From contig DATHSA010000004.1 in assembly GCA_035464675.1 (NCBI GenBank), positions 1-34,657 on the forward strand: a stretch of DNA of 34,657 nt. Direction: 5' to 3'. Below the pieces are notes generated by a model. The model saw nothing but the letters and a program-made list of their open reading frames with translations, had not been told where the DNA came from and did not search any database. This stretch comes from JAUYIV01 sp035464675. Its GTDB lineage: Bacteria; Actinomycetota; Acidimicrobiia; Spongiisociales; UBA11373. Positions 24,245-31,092 of this stretch are shown in pieces (the stretch's first letter is position 1; each line of letters begins with the position of its first letter). The translations under genes and the position numbers were made by a program.

Positions 24245-24739
24245 TCAGTCGCCGGCGAGGCCGGCGACCACCTCGACTCCCTCCATCCTGGCGAAGACCT
24301 CGGGATCGACCGACACCTTCATCGATCGGCTTCCGCCGCCGACGATGCAACGGGGCAGAGCAACGATCCGGTCGTCGACATAGGTCGGCAGCACCCTCTG
24401 CAGCCCGAACGGGGTGACGCCGCCGATCTCCATCCCCGTGAGCTCCCGGGTCTGCTCGGGTGTGGCGAAGGAGAGCTTGCGAACCCCGAGCAGGTCCCGT
24501 ACCCGATGGTTGACATCGAGGCGCGTCGTGGCCAGGGCGAGGCACATCGCGTTGACTCCCGCGGGCTTCTTCGACGCGATCACGATGGCGTTCGCCGACT
24601 CGTCCTGAGCGAACCCGTATCGCTCACAGAACGCCGCCGTGTCGGCGAACTCGGGTTCGATGGGAAATGCCTCGTAGTCGGCATCCAGCCGCACGAGATC
24701 CGCGATCACGGCCCGTTCCACGTCGTCGCGAGGTTCCAT
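24245..24739 (-). CDS. YbaK/EbsC-type aminoacyl-tRNA deacylase
   Basis: The 164-residue protein shows the YbaK/ProX fold motifs: NAIVIASKKPAGVNAMCLAL (with the conserved Lys), RKLSFATPEQTRELTGMEIGGVTPFG and VALPRCIVGGGSRSMKVSV. Such proteins hydrolyse mischarged tRNA, mostly Cys-tRNA(Pro) or Ala-tRNA(Pro). Two starts are possible: ATG at 24739 and ATG at 24784; I use 24739 because the extra residues MITIARVAEPGRLGG show no family resemblance. The first minus-strand codons follow a CAGACT sequence 7 nt upstream, a weak -10. Confidence 0.85.
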   Translation of the reverse strand: MEPRDDVERAVIADLVRLDADYEAFPIEPEFADTAAFCERYGFAQDESANAIVIASKKPAGVNAMCLALATTRLDVNHRVRDLLGVRKLSFATPEQTRELTGMEIGGVTPFGLQRVLPTYVDDRIVALPRCIVGGGSRSMKVSVDPEVFARMEGVEVVAGLAGD

Positions 24740-24812
24740 ACCCCCGAGTCTGCCCGGTTCGGCGACTCGAGCGATGGTGATCATTGGCTGGAAGCTGGTC
24801 GCTTCCCCTGAG

Positions 24813-24818
24813 TACCCT
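24813..24818 (+). promoter_or_regulatory. -10 box TACCCT before the AI-2E leader ORF
   Basis: TACCCT ends 6 nt before the GTG at 24825, the start of a seven-codon ORF. It is 26 nt before the permease's own GTG at 24845. Confidence 0.55.
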
Positions 24819-24824
24819 CCCGGC

Positions 24825-24848
24825 GTGATCTCAGAGCACGTGTCGTGA
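24825..24848 (+). CDS. Leaderless seven-codon leader ORF
   Basis: GTG at 24825 opens the reading MISEHVS, which ends at TGA 24846-24848. That TGA overlaps the AI-2E GTG (24845-24847) as GTGA. The permease has no Shine-Dalgarno sequence of its own. A leaderless ribosome reading this mini-ORF could re-initiate on the permease. It could instead be a chance short frame. Confidence 0.45.
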   Translation: MISEHVS

Positions 24849-25948
24849 CGGCCGGTCGCCGGGGCATGCCGGCCTGGATCCCGCGGCTCCTGACGATGAT
24901 CGTGGCCATCATCGTCGGACTCTTTGCGGTGCTGAACATCGCCCGGCGGTTGCGCGGGCTGATCGTGATCCTGCTGATCAGCCTGTTCCTCTCGGTGGCG
25001 CTCGAGCCCGCCGTCAACTACCTGGCGCGCAAGGGATGGAAGCGCGGGCTGGCCACCGGGCTGATGTTCCTGACGATGGTGTTCACCCTGGGGGCGTTCG
25101 TCGGCTTGATGATCCCGCTCATCGTCGATCAGGTCTCCCTGCTCGTGGAGCGGCTCCCGGAGTACATCGACCGGCTGTCGGAGTTCCTGGCGGGCTTCGG
25201 CATCGACTTCTCCGGTGAACGGATCGAGGAGGCCATCTCGGAGACCCGCACCGACATAACCGGCTTCGGCTCGGACATCGCCGGACGCATCTTCGGGGTC
25301 GGCCAGACCCTGCTGGGGACCATCTTCCAGCTGCTCACCATCGGGCTCTTCACCTTCTACATGACGGCCGAAGGCCCCAAGTTGAGACGGACCGTGTGCT
25401 CACTGCTCCCGCCACGGCGCCAGCTCGAGGTGCTCCGGGTCTGGGAGATCGCCATCGAGAAGACCGGCGGGTATTTCTACTCCCGTGCTCTCCTCGCCGG
25501 GCTGTCGGCGCTCGTCGGGTGGGGCGTCTTCAGGATCATCGACTTGCCCTTCGCTCTGGCTCTGGCCCTGTGGATGGGTGTTCTCAGCCAGTTCGTCCCC
25601 GTGGTCGGGACCTACATCGGTGGTGCTCTGCCCCTGCTCATCGCCCTCCTGGAGAGCCCGGGCAAGGCCATCGCGGTGGCCGTGTACGTGGCCGTGTACC
25701 AGCAGTTCGAGAACTACCTGCTCGCTCCCCGAATCACGGCGAGGACGATGAGCCTTCATCCTGCGGTGTCCTTCGGGTCGGCGATCGCCGGCGGCACGTT
25801 GATGGGCGTGCCAGGCGCGCTGATGGCCCTCCCGGTGGCCGCGACGGTCCAGGCGTTCGTGTCGACCTACCTCCGGCGACACGAGGTCGTGGAGTCGCCA
25901 CTCACCGAGGAGGAGCCGGAAGAGGACCAGGAGTCCGGAGGCGGGTAG
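24845..25948 (+). CDS. AI-2E family transporter
   Basis: The 367-residue membrane protein has the UPF0118/AI-2E layout. Two or three N-terminal helices (about 15-35, 40-60, 70-95) are followed by an amphipathic central region (about 100-150), then helices near 152-172, 210-235, 240-275 and 295-340, including LWMGVLSQFVPVVGTYIGGALP and QQFENYLLAPRI. The tail is acidic (EEEPEEDQESGGG). The family includes the E. coli AI-2 exporter TqsA and Na+/H+ antiporters, so the cargo is not certain. Start GTG at 24845 overlaps the mini-ORF stop. The convergent kinase gene ends 6 bp later. Confidence 0.88.
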   Translation: MTAGRRGMPAWIPRLLTMIVAIIVGLFAVLNIARRLRGLIVILLISLFLSVALEPAVNYLARKGWKRGLATGLMFLTMVFTLGAFVGLMIPLIVDQVSLLVERLPEYIDRLSEFLAGFGIDFSGERIEEAISETRTDITGFGSDIAGRIFGVGQTLLGTIFQLLTIGLFTFYMTAEGPKLRRTVCSLLPPRRQLEVLRVWEIAIEKTGGYFYSRALLAGLSALVGWGVFRIIDLPFALALALWMGVLSQFVPVVGTYIGGALPLLIALLESPGKAIAVAVYVAVYQQFENYLLAPRITARTMSLHPAVSFGSAIAGGTLMGVPGALMALPVAATVQAFVSTYLRRHEVVESPLTEEEPEEDQESGGG

Positions 25949-25954
25949 ACGCCC

Positions 25955-27409
25955 CTAGACGGCGATTGCCCGGTGGGCCGCGGCGGGCAGAGTCAGTTCG
26001 AAGACGCTCATCCCTTCGTACCGGTAGACGAGATCGCCCCCCATCAGCCGGGCCAGTCGCCTGGACACGGGGAGCCCGAGCCCGATCGAGCCGGGGATGG
26101 CGGGGTCACTCGTCGCCCGGACATAGGGCTCGAAGATGGCCTCACGGTCGGACTCGGAGATCCCGGGCCCCGAGTCGATCACCTGGATGTGGACCACGGC
26201 CGGGCCGACCGTGGACCGGATCGTCACGGACTCACCTCCGTAGCGGCGGGCGTTGGTGAGGAGGTTTCGCATGATCTGACGGAAGCGGAGTGGGTCTGCC
26301 CACGCGCGTTCGCCGCCGGGCACATCGACCACCGGGGCCGACGTGGAGGCAGACGTGGCGACGATCTGCTCGATCTCCGATTCGAGGTCGATCAGCTCGG
26401 GACGGACTGCCAGCGTGTCGAGGTCGGCCCGGGCGGCCACCAGCAGATCCTCGACGATGTGGGAGAGCTCCCGGCTCTGTTCGGCGATGATCTCGATCAG
26501 CTCGCCCGTCTCCTGGGCAGTGAAGTCGGCGGCGTTCTCGCGCAACTCGAACGCCATGCCGTAGATGGTGGTGATCGGGGTGCGGAGCTCGTGCGACACC
26601 GAAGCAACCAGTTCGTCCTTCGAGGCGACGAGGGCGGCGAGCTCCCGCTCGGCTCGGCGAACGACGCCGATGTCGGTGATCGCGACGATGACCCGGCTGA
26701 CGTCGAGCTTCCCGTCTGCGTCCCGGGTGGCCGCCCAATGGAGGGAGAGGTCGAGCGGCCGACCATCGACGGTGAGGCCGGCGATCTCGAGAGAGAGGTG
26801 ATCGCGGTCCTCCCACACCGCGACGAACTGTTCGATGAACGAGGCGATCAGTTCCGGGGGTGGATCGGCAGGGACGACGCGGTCGAGAGCGTCCTCCCTC
26901 GAGGATGCCCCGATCAGGTGGATGCCGGCGGGGTTCACATCGATGAACGCGACCTGTGCGATGAGGCCGCGGGCCTCGTCGGGATGGGAGTCCAGGTGGT
27001 CGCGGAGGTCATGGACTCCTCTCGCCCGCAGCTGCTGGAGCGCCTGGGCCACCGCGGTGAAGTCCTCCTCCCACAGCGCGATCGGCGCCCTCTCGAACAG
27101 CGTCTTGAACCTGGCGGCGTTGATGTGGGCGATTGCCTCCACCTCGCGACGCTGGGTCACGTCTTCGACGGCCCCCTGTCGGCGGCTGGATGCCCGCCAC
27201 GAGGCGGTGCCGATCGCCGCCGAGAGCCCTGCCATGACGAGGAAAGCCGTCCGTCCGGTGGCGAAGAAGGCAAGAAGGCAGAGCCCCAGCCCCACGGAGG
27301 CGACCAGTGCTGCAGCCCGGAGAGCCGGGCGATCAACACGAGGCGAGACGGAGGAGGCAGCGGTGTCGCGCGAGATCGCCTCCGCGCCGCTGATGTGGGG
27401 CGAGTCCAT
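25955..27409 (-). CDS. PAS-domain membrane histidine kinase, orphan
   Basis: The 484-residue protein has two transmembrane helices (about residues 31-48 and 50-66), a PAS-like region (about 85-230) with FKTLFERAPIALWEEDF, an H-box VASVSHELRTPITTIYG, and a HATPase domain: N-box RQIMRNLLTNARRYGG, VIDSGPGISESDR, IGLGLPVSRRLARLMGG. It should autophosphorylate on the H-box His and pass phosphate to a response regulator. No response regulator lies nearby. It lies 73 bp after the alkyltransferase gene on the same strand, so it may belong to that operon. I use ATG at 27409; upstream in-frame sequence is arginine/serine-rich and reads into the alkyltransferase. Confidence 0.87.
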   Translation of the reverse strand: MDSPHISGAEAISRDTAASSVSPRVDRPALRAAALVASVGLGLCLLAFFATGRTAFLVMAGLSAAIGTASWRASSRRQGAVEDVTQRREVEAIAHINAARFKTLFERAPIALWEEDFTAVAQALQQLRARGVHDLRDHLDSHPDEARGLIAQVAFIDVNPAGIHLIGASSREDALDRVVPADPPPELIASFIEQFVAVWEDRDHLSLEIAGLTVDGRPLDLSLHWAATRDADGKLDVSRVIVAITDIGVVRRAERELAALVASKDELVASVSHELRTPITTIYGMAFELRENAADFTAQETGELIEIIAEQSRELSHIVEDLLVAARADLDTLAVRPELIDLESEIEQIVATSASTSAPVVDVPGGERAWADPLRFRQIMRNLLTNARRYGGESVTIRSTVGPAVVHIQVIDSGPGISESDREAIFEPYVRATSDPAIPGSIGLGLPVSRRLARLMGGDLVYRYEGMSVFELTLPAAAHRAIAV

Positions 27410-27482
27410 CGGACTGGGTATCGACCCGTTCTGCGACGCTCTTGATGCCCGCAAATCGGGTACCTGTTCCTGTCGCCGTCCC

Positions 27483-28256
27483 TCACGCAGCCTGGGCGGG
27501 TCGGCAGACCTTGCACGACCGGTACCCGGCGTGTTCGGCGTCGGCCTCGGAGTGGAACTCGACGCGGTGGGCGTCGGTGATCCGTCGGGCGTTCCGGCAC
27601 GTCGGGTGACAAAAGATGTGCGTGGTGTCGCTACCGACGAAGCGAACTCCCCGCGCCGCCAGGTTCGAGAGGCCGTCGACGTCGATCCCCTCCATCTCGA
27701 GGAGAACCCGCTTGTTCTCGTCGGCCCCGAGGGAGTACTTGCCAAGCGTGCCGTCGCTTCGCACGACCCGATGGCAGGGGATGATCACCGGGACCGGATT
27801 CCGGGCGAGGGCCGAGCCGACCGCCCTCACCGCGAGGGGTCGTCCGATCTCCTTGGCGATCCACCCGTACGGGCGGACCTCGCCGCGGGGGATGGTGGCG
27901 GCACGACGCAGCACCGCCTGCTGGAACTCGGTGAGCCCGGAGAGATCGACGGGAAGCCTGCCCGGACGGCCCTCCTTGATCGCGTTGTCCACATGACGGG
28001 CGAGGACCTCGGGCAGGTCGTCGACCCGCACCGCGGGCCGGCCGTGGGTCGACAGGTGGCGGCGCTCGAAGTCGTCTTCCGATTCGGCGAGGTCGACGGC
28101 GGTGACGCCGCGCTCGTTGAACGCCACGAACACATCACCGATCGGTCCGGGGTGCACCGCGTACCGGTCGGCCAGGCCGACTTCGGCGAGCACCGCTCCG
28201 GTGAGCCCCTCGGGAGCGTCGGCGGCGAGCGACTTCAAGGTGTCTTCGAGGTTCAT
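27483..28256 (-). CDS. Alkyltransferase (Ogt) with C-terminal Ada zinc domain
   Basis: The 257-residue protein joins two alkylation-repair domains in reverse order. Residues 1-190 are an O6-alkylguanine-DNA alkyltransferase: FQQAVLRRAATIPRGEV, the helix-turn-helix region and active site PCHR at 160-163 with Cys161. Residues 205-253 are an Ada-type zinc domain with TTHIFCHPTC (Cys216, Cys220) and YRSCKVC (Cys248, Cys251). In E. coli Ada the zinc domain is N-terminal, followed by an AraC domain, and the alkyltransferase is last; here there is no AraC domain. Cys216 fits the methylphosphotriester acceptor Cys38 of Ada. The ATG overlaps the sigma factor stop as ATGA (28253-28256). Confidence 0.88.
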   Translation of the reverse strand: MNLEDTLKSLAADAPEGLTGAVLAEVGLADRYAVHPGPIGDVFVAFNERGVTAVDLAESEDDFERRHLSTHGRPAVRVDDLPEVLARHVDNAIKEGRPGRLPVDLSGLTEFQQAVLRRAATIPRGEVRPYGWIAKEIGRPLAVRAVGSALARNPVPVIIPCHRVVRSDGTLGKYSLGADENKRVLLEMEGIDVDGLSNLAARGVRFVGSDTTHIFCHPTCRNARRITDAHRVEFHSEADAEHAGYRSCKVCRPAQAA

Positions 28257-28807
28257 CGTTCCTCCTCGAGGGCCTCGCGCAGGCGTGCCAGCCCGCGGGA
28301 GACGTCGGATCGGACCGTACCGGTGGGACGGCCGATGGCTTCGGATATCTCGGCGTAGGAGAGGCCGACAACGTGTTTGAGGACGATGGCCGCTCTCGCC
28401 TCCCATGGGAGGTCGAGCAGGCGCCCTGCCAGCTCGGACCGGGCTTCGTCCGAGAGCGCCTGCCCCTCGGGGCCGGTCCCGTCGTCGGGGACGTCCATTC
28501 CGTCGAGGGACCTCTCACGGCGCCTGGCGCGGTAGCGCAGCCGGTTGCGACACAGATTGGCCGCAATCGTCCACACCCATCCGCGTAGCCGCAGCTCCCG
28601 GATTCGATCCTCGGGATACTGCTGCAGCGCCCGGTAGGCGCGTACCAGGGCATCCTGAGCCACCTCTTCGGCGTCACGGGCATTGCCCAGCATTCGCAAG
28701 GCACCGGAGTAGAGGCCCGGGCTCATCCTTCTGACGAGGTCGGGGAAGGCCCCGTCGAGGTCCTCGGCGAGCCGTGCAGCGAGCGGGTCGGCGGTCATCG
28801 TCGTCAT
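28253..28807 (-). CDS. ECF-type RNA polymerase sigma factor
   Basis: The protein of about 184 residues has sigma region 2 (YSGALRMLGNARDAEEVAQD then ALVRAYRALQQY, and RLRGWVWTIAANLCRNRLR) and region 4 (LPWEARAAIVLKHVVGLSYA then EISEAIGRPTGTVRSDVSRG). It lacks regions 1 and 3, so it is group 4/ECF. I see no anti-sigma gene next to it; the coupled downstream gene is the alkyltransferase/Ada protein. Starts at 28822, 28807 and 28798 are possible; 28807 is chosen because a TGTTCT -10-like box ends 8 nt before it. A perfect inverted repeat (28818-28841) overlaps this region. Confidence 0.9.
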   Translation of the reverse strand: MTTMTADPLAARLAEDLDGAFPDLVRRMSPGLYSGALRMLGNARDAEEVAQDALVRAYRALQQYPEDRIRELRLRGWVWTIAANLCRNRLRYRARRRERSLDGMDVPDDGTGPEGQALSDEARSELAGRLLDLPWEARAAIVLKHVVGLSYAEISEAIGRPTGTVRSDVSRGLARLREALEEER

Positions 28808-28817
28808 CGTCCCAGAG

Positions 28818-28841
28818 AACACCGGAGGGTGCCCCGGTGTT
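28818..28841. promoter_or_regulatory. Perfect inverted repeat at the sigma factor promoter
   Basis: AACACCGG, 8-nt spacer, CCGGTGTT. The left arm overlaps the -10-like TGTTCT (minus strand) of the sigma gene, starting 11 bp before its ATG. It could be an operator or a transcript hairpin that hides the start codon region. Confidence 0.6.
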
Positions 28842-28865
28842 GCAGTGTCTTCTTCCCGAGCCGAC

Positions 28866-28886
28866 TTCGGCGGCTTCGCCGCCGAA
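28866..28886. repeat. 9-bp perfect hairpin in the divergent region
   Basis: TTCGGCGGC, loop TTC, GCCGCCGAA. It lies 59 bp upstream of the sigma factor start, in the 224-bp gap shared with the methyltransferase. No T-tract; it may be a promoter-proximal structure rather than a terminator. No coding gene is seen in this gap. Confidence 0.5.
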
Positions 28887-28980
28887 CAGTCGCTGGTCGG
28901 CTCTCCTCCGCAGGCGGGGCCCCTGCCCCGCCGCGTCCGTCTACGCGACGGCGGTAATCCCCCGGGAATGCGGCATGGGC

Positions 28981-29008
28981 GACGGGTGACGGGTGACGGG
29001 CGACGGGC
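28981..29008 (+). repeat. Four tandem 7-bp repeats (GACGGGY)
   Basis: GACGGGT, GACGGGT, GACGGGC, GACGGGC run head to tail; GAAGTGC after them is a decayed fifth unit. The block ends 11 nt before the methyltransferase -10 box, so it covers the -35 region. Confidence 0.75.
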
Positions 29009-29019
29009 GAAGTGCGACC

Positions 29020-29025
29020 TACGCT
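29020..29025 (+). promoter_or_regulatory. -10 box TACGCT, leaderless methyltransferase gene
   Basis: TACGCT ends 6 nt before the ATG at 29032. The 7-bp repeats lie just upstream. Confidence 0.55.
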
Positions 29026-29031
29026 TCCTCC

Positions 29032-29679
29032 ATGGCGAACTGCTGCGATCCCTCCGGATACCGCAAGGTGTTCAATTCGAAGGAAGCCCGCCATGCCGCC
29101 CGGTCCTACCGGCGGAAGGGACTCGACTCCACGGCGCGTCCGATGGTGGACGCGCTGCGCGAGCGGGGAGTGGCCGGAGCGACGGTGCTGGAAGTGGGCG
29201 CCGGCGTCGGCGGCGCACAGATCGAGTTGATGAAGGCCGGAGCAGCATCTGGAGTGGCCTACGACCTTTCGCCGGCCCACGAGAGGATCGGTCACGAGCT
29301 CCTTGCCGAGCATGAGATGGCGGGTCGTGTCGTGTGGCGCACCGCCGACTTTGTCGCCGACCCAGAGGCACCGGCGGCCGATCTGGTCTTTCTGAATCGT
29401 GTGGTCTGCTGTTACCCCGACATGCCGGGCATGGTCGATTCGGCCTCCACTCGCGCCAGGAGGCTTCTGGCCATGTCATACCCCCGAGACCGGTGGTGGG
29501 TGCGGTTCGGGATCCGGACGATCAACGGGTTCCTTCGACTCATGAGGAACTCGTTCCGGGTCTTCGTCCATCCGACCGACGAGATCGCTCGAAGGGCGGT
29601 GGCGACCGGGCTCAGCGAGATCGCCTCCGGGCGGACGTTCCTCTGGGAGTGGCATGTGTGGGAGCGACGGGCTGCCTGA
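29032..29679 (+). CDS. Class I SAM-dependent methyltransferase
   Basis: The 215-residue protein has motif I VLEVGAGVGG, then GVAYDLSPAHE (motif II region) and ADLVFLNRVVCCYPDM. The N-terminus MANCCDPSGYRKVFNSKEA carries a Cys pair and resembles magnesium-protoporphyrin O-methyltransferase-like and related small-molecule methyltransferases, but there are no pigment genes nearby. Substrate unknown. ATG at 29032 was chosen over 28993 because a -10 box lies directly before it and the extra residues would be encoded by the 7-bp repeats. The glycosylase gene converges 3 bp downstream. Confidence 0.82.
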   Translation: MANCCDPSGYRKVFNSKEARHAARSYRRKGLDSTARPMVDALRERGVAGATVLEVGAGVGGAQIELMKAGAASGVAYDLSPAHERIGHELLAEHEMAGRVVWRTADFVADPEAPAADLVFLNRVVCCYPDMPGMVDSASTRARRLLAMSYPRDRWWVRFGIRTINGFLRLMRNSFRVFVHPTDEIARRAVATGLSEIASGRTFLWEWHVWERRAA

Positions 29680-29682
29680 GCG

Positions 29683-30297
29683 CTACCGCCGGCCGCGCCG
29701 GCGCAGATAGGCATGCCAGATGAGATGGGCGGCCGCGGTTCGGCGTGGGGCCCACGCTTCAGCGGTGGCACGCAGCTCCCTCTCGCTCGGCGTCTTCGTC
29801 GATCCGTCGAGTTCCTGCCATCCGCGGCGTAGCGCGAGGTCGCCGGCGGGGAAGACGTCACGATGCCCGGCGCAGAAGAGGAGGAAGCACTCCGCCGTCC
29901 AGCGTCCGATCCCGCGCAGGCCCGTGAGGGTCCCGATCGCCGCCTCCGGGTCGGTCCTTGCGACTGCGTCGAGGTCGAGGCCGCCGATCACGGCTTCGGC
30001 GAGATCGCGGGCGTACCCGGCCTTCATGCGGGTGAAGCCATAGGAACGCATCGTGGCGTCATCGAGCCGGAGGATCGGCTCGGGCCGGACCTGCCCGAGG
30101 GTGCTTGAGAGCCGGGAATACATGGCGTCGGCGGCCTCGATCGAGACCTGCTGTCCGAGGATCAGATGGATCATGCCGGCAAACCCGGTGTCGAGGACCT
30201 CCACCGGGACCGGCCGGGGAATGGAGGCGAAGATCGGATGGTCGCGAGTCAGGCCGGCCATGTCGCGGCGGATCCGGGTCGCGATGGGGTCGGCCAT
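29683..30297 (-). CDS. AlkA-type DNA-3-methyladenine glycosylase II
   Basis: The 204-residue protein holds the HhH-GPD core: MIHLILGQQVSIEAADAMYS, then TGLRGIGRWTAECFLLFCAG, and VFPAGDLALRRGWQ with the catalytic Asp. It excises 3-methyladenine and other alkylated bases. It is shorter than the glycosylase at 10843-11733 and lacks that protein's N-terminal domain. Minus-strand TACGGT (30309-30304) ends 6 nt before the ATG, so it is probably leaderless. The gene lies about 1.4 kb from the alkyltransferase/Ada gene but on a separate promoter. Confidence 0.9.
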   Translation of the reverse strand: MADPIATRIRRDMAGLTRDHPIFASIPRPVPVEVLDTGFAGMIHLILGQQVSIEAADAMYSRLSSTLGQVRPEPILRLDDATMRSYGFTRMKAGYARDLAEAVIGGLDLDAVARTDPEAAIGTLTGLRGIGRWTAECFLLFCAGHRDVFPAGDLALRRGWQELDGSTKTPSERELRATAEAWAPRRTAAAHLIWHAYLRRRGRR

Positions 30298-30303
30298 CCG
30301 GCG

Positions 30304-30309
30304 ACCGTA
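30304..30309 (-). promoter_or_regulatory. -10 box TACGGT, leaderless AlkA-type gene
   Basis: Minus-strand TACGGT ends 6 nt before the ATG at 30297; no Shine-Dalgarno sequence between. Confidence 0.55.
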
Positions 30310-30378
30310 GCCCCCATGCCAGCCGTGCGACGACGCATGCTGCGCGGACCGCGACGCTTTGCCAGGAGCCGGTCCGGA

Positions 30379-31092
30379 CTAGCGCGTTGAGAGGTGAACC
30401 AGGTGTGAGGTCTCGAACACACCGGCCGTGTCGATGCCGGCGGAGCGGTAGACCCCTTCGGGGATGCCGAGGTCGGCGAGCCAGAGGTCACCCACCTCGG
30501 CGGCCGAAAGGCCGGTCTTGGGCATGGCGAGCGTCAACGTCTTCGTGGCGCGTATGACCGCACCGGCAGCCGAGCCGGTCGTCGCGTCCAAGCCGGAGGG
30601 GAGATCGAGGGCGATCACCATGGCGTCCTGAGCGTTGGCCCAGCGGATGGATCGGTTGGCGGCACCGCGCGGCGGTCCGTCCAGGCCATATCCGATCATC
30701 GCGTCGATGACGACCTCGGGCTCGAGGCCGTCCAGCTCGCCGCCCTCCATCACTGCTCCGCCAGTCTCTCGGAACAGCTCGAGCTGTTGCATCGCCGAGG
30801 GTCCCGGTCGATCGGTCGTCAGGACGACGGTGACCTTCGCGCCCCCATTTGCCAGATGTCTGGCCGCACACAATCCACCGCCTCCGTTTCCGCCCGGTCC
30901 CGCAAGAACCAGCACCTGGCCGGCCTGGAGCGACCTTCGCGTGAGTTCTGCCATCGTCCGACCGGCGTTCTCCATCATCTGCTGGAGGGTCGGCCCAGGA
31001 CCGTCGATCGCAGTTCGGTCGAGCTCACGCATCTGCTCTGTTGTCACCGGCGCCACTGCCAGGCCGGCGTCGGTCACGAATCGGGCATTCAT
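30379..31092 (-). CDS. nnrE: NAD(P)H-hydrate epimerase-like protein (YjeF N-domain)
   Basis: The 237-residue protein is a free-standing YjeF_N Rossmann-like domain, which equilibrates the R and S forms of damaged NAD(P)HX so a dehydratase can repair them. It has MRELDRTAIDGPGPTLQQMM, VIDAMIGYGLDGPPRG (catalytic-type Asp130) and ALDLPSGLDATTG. The usual phosphate/K+ loop G-x-GNNGGDG reads GPGGNGGGG (65-73), lacking one Asn and the Asp, so activity may be altered. The dehydratase domain is not fused and not adjacent. Its ATG overlaps the regulator's stop as ATGA (31089-31092). Confidence 0.85.
   Translation of the reverse strand: MNARFVTDAGLAVAPVTTEQMRELDRTAIDGPGPTLQQMMENAGRTMAELTRRSLQAGQVLVLAGPGGNGGGGLCAARHLANGGAKVTVVLTTDRPGPSAMQQLELFRETGGAVMEGGELDGLEPEVVIDAMIGYGLDGPPRGAANRSIRWANAQDAMVIALDLPSGLDATTGSAAGAVIRATKTLTLAMPKTGLSAAEVGDLWLADLGIPEGVYRSAGIDTAGVFETSHLVHLSTR

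Noticed and set aside
22943..24811. A 622-codon plus-strand frame opposite the acyl-CoA dehydrogenase
   Set aside because: Composition is that of an antisense shadow, and the dehydrogenase is complete and well conserved.
25955..28256. The kinase and alkyltransferase as one fused protein, since open frame extends past 27409
   Set aside because: The in-frame extension is arginine/serine-rich and out of frame with the alkyltransferase, which has its own stop at 27483.
10843..30297. The two HhH-GPD glycosylase genes as a recent duplication
   Set aside because: They differ in length (296 and 204 residues), in domain content and in motif sequence, so they are separate subfamilies.
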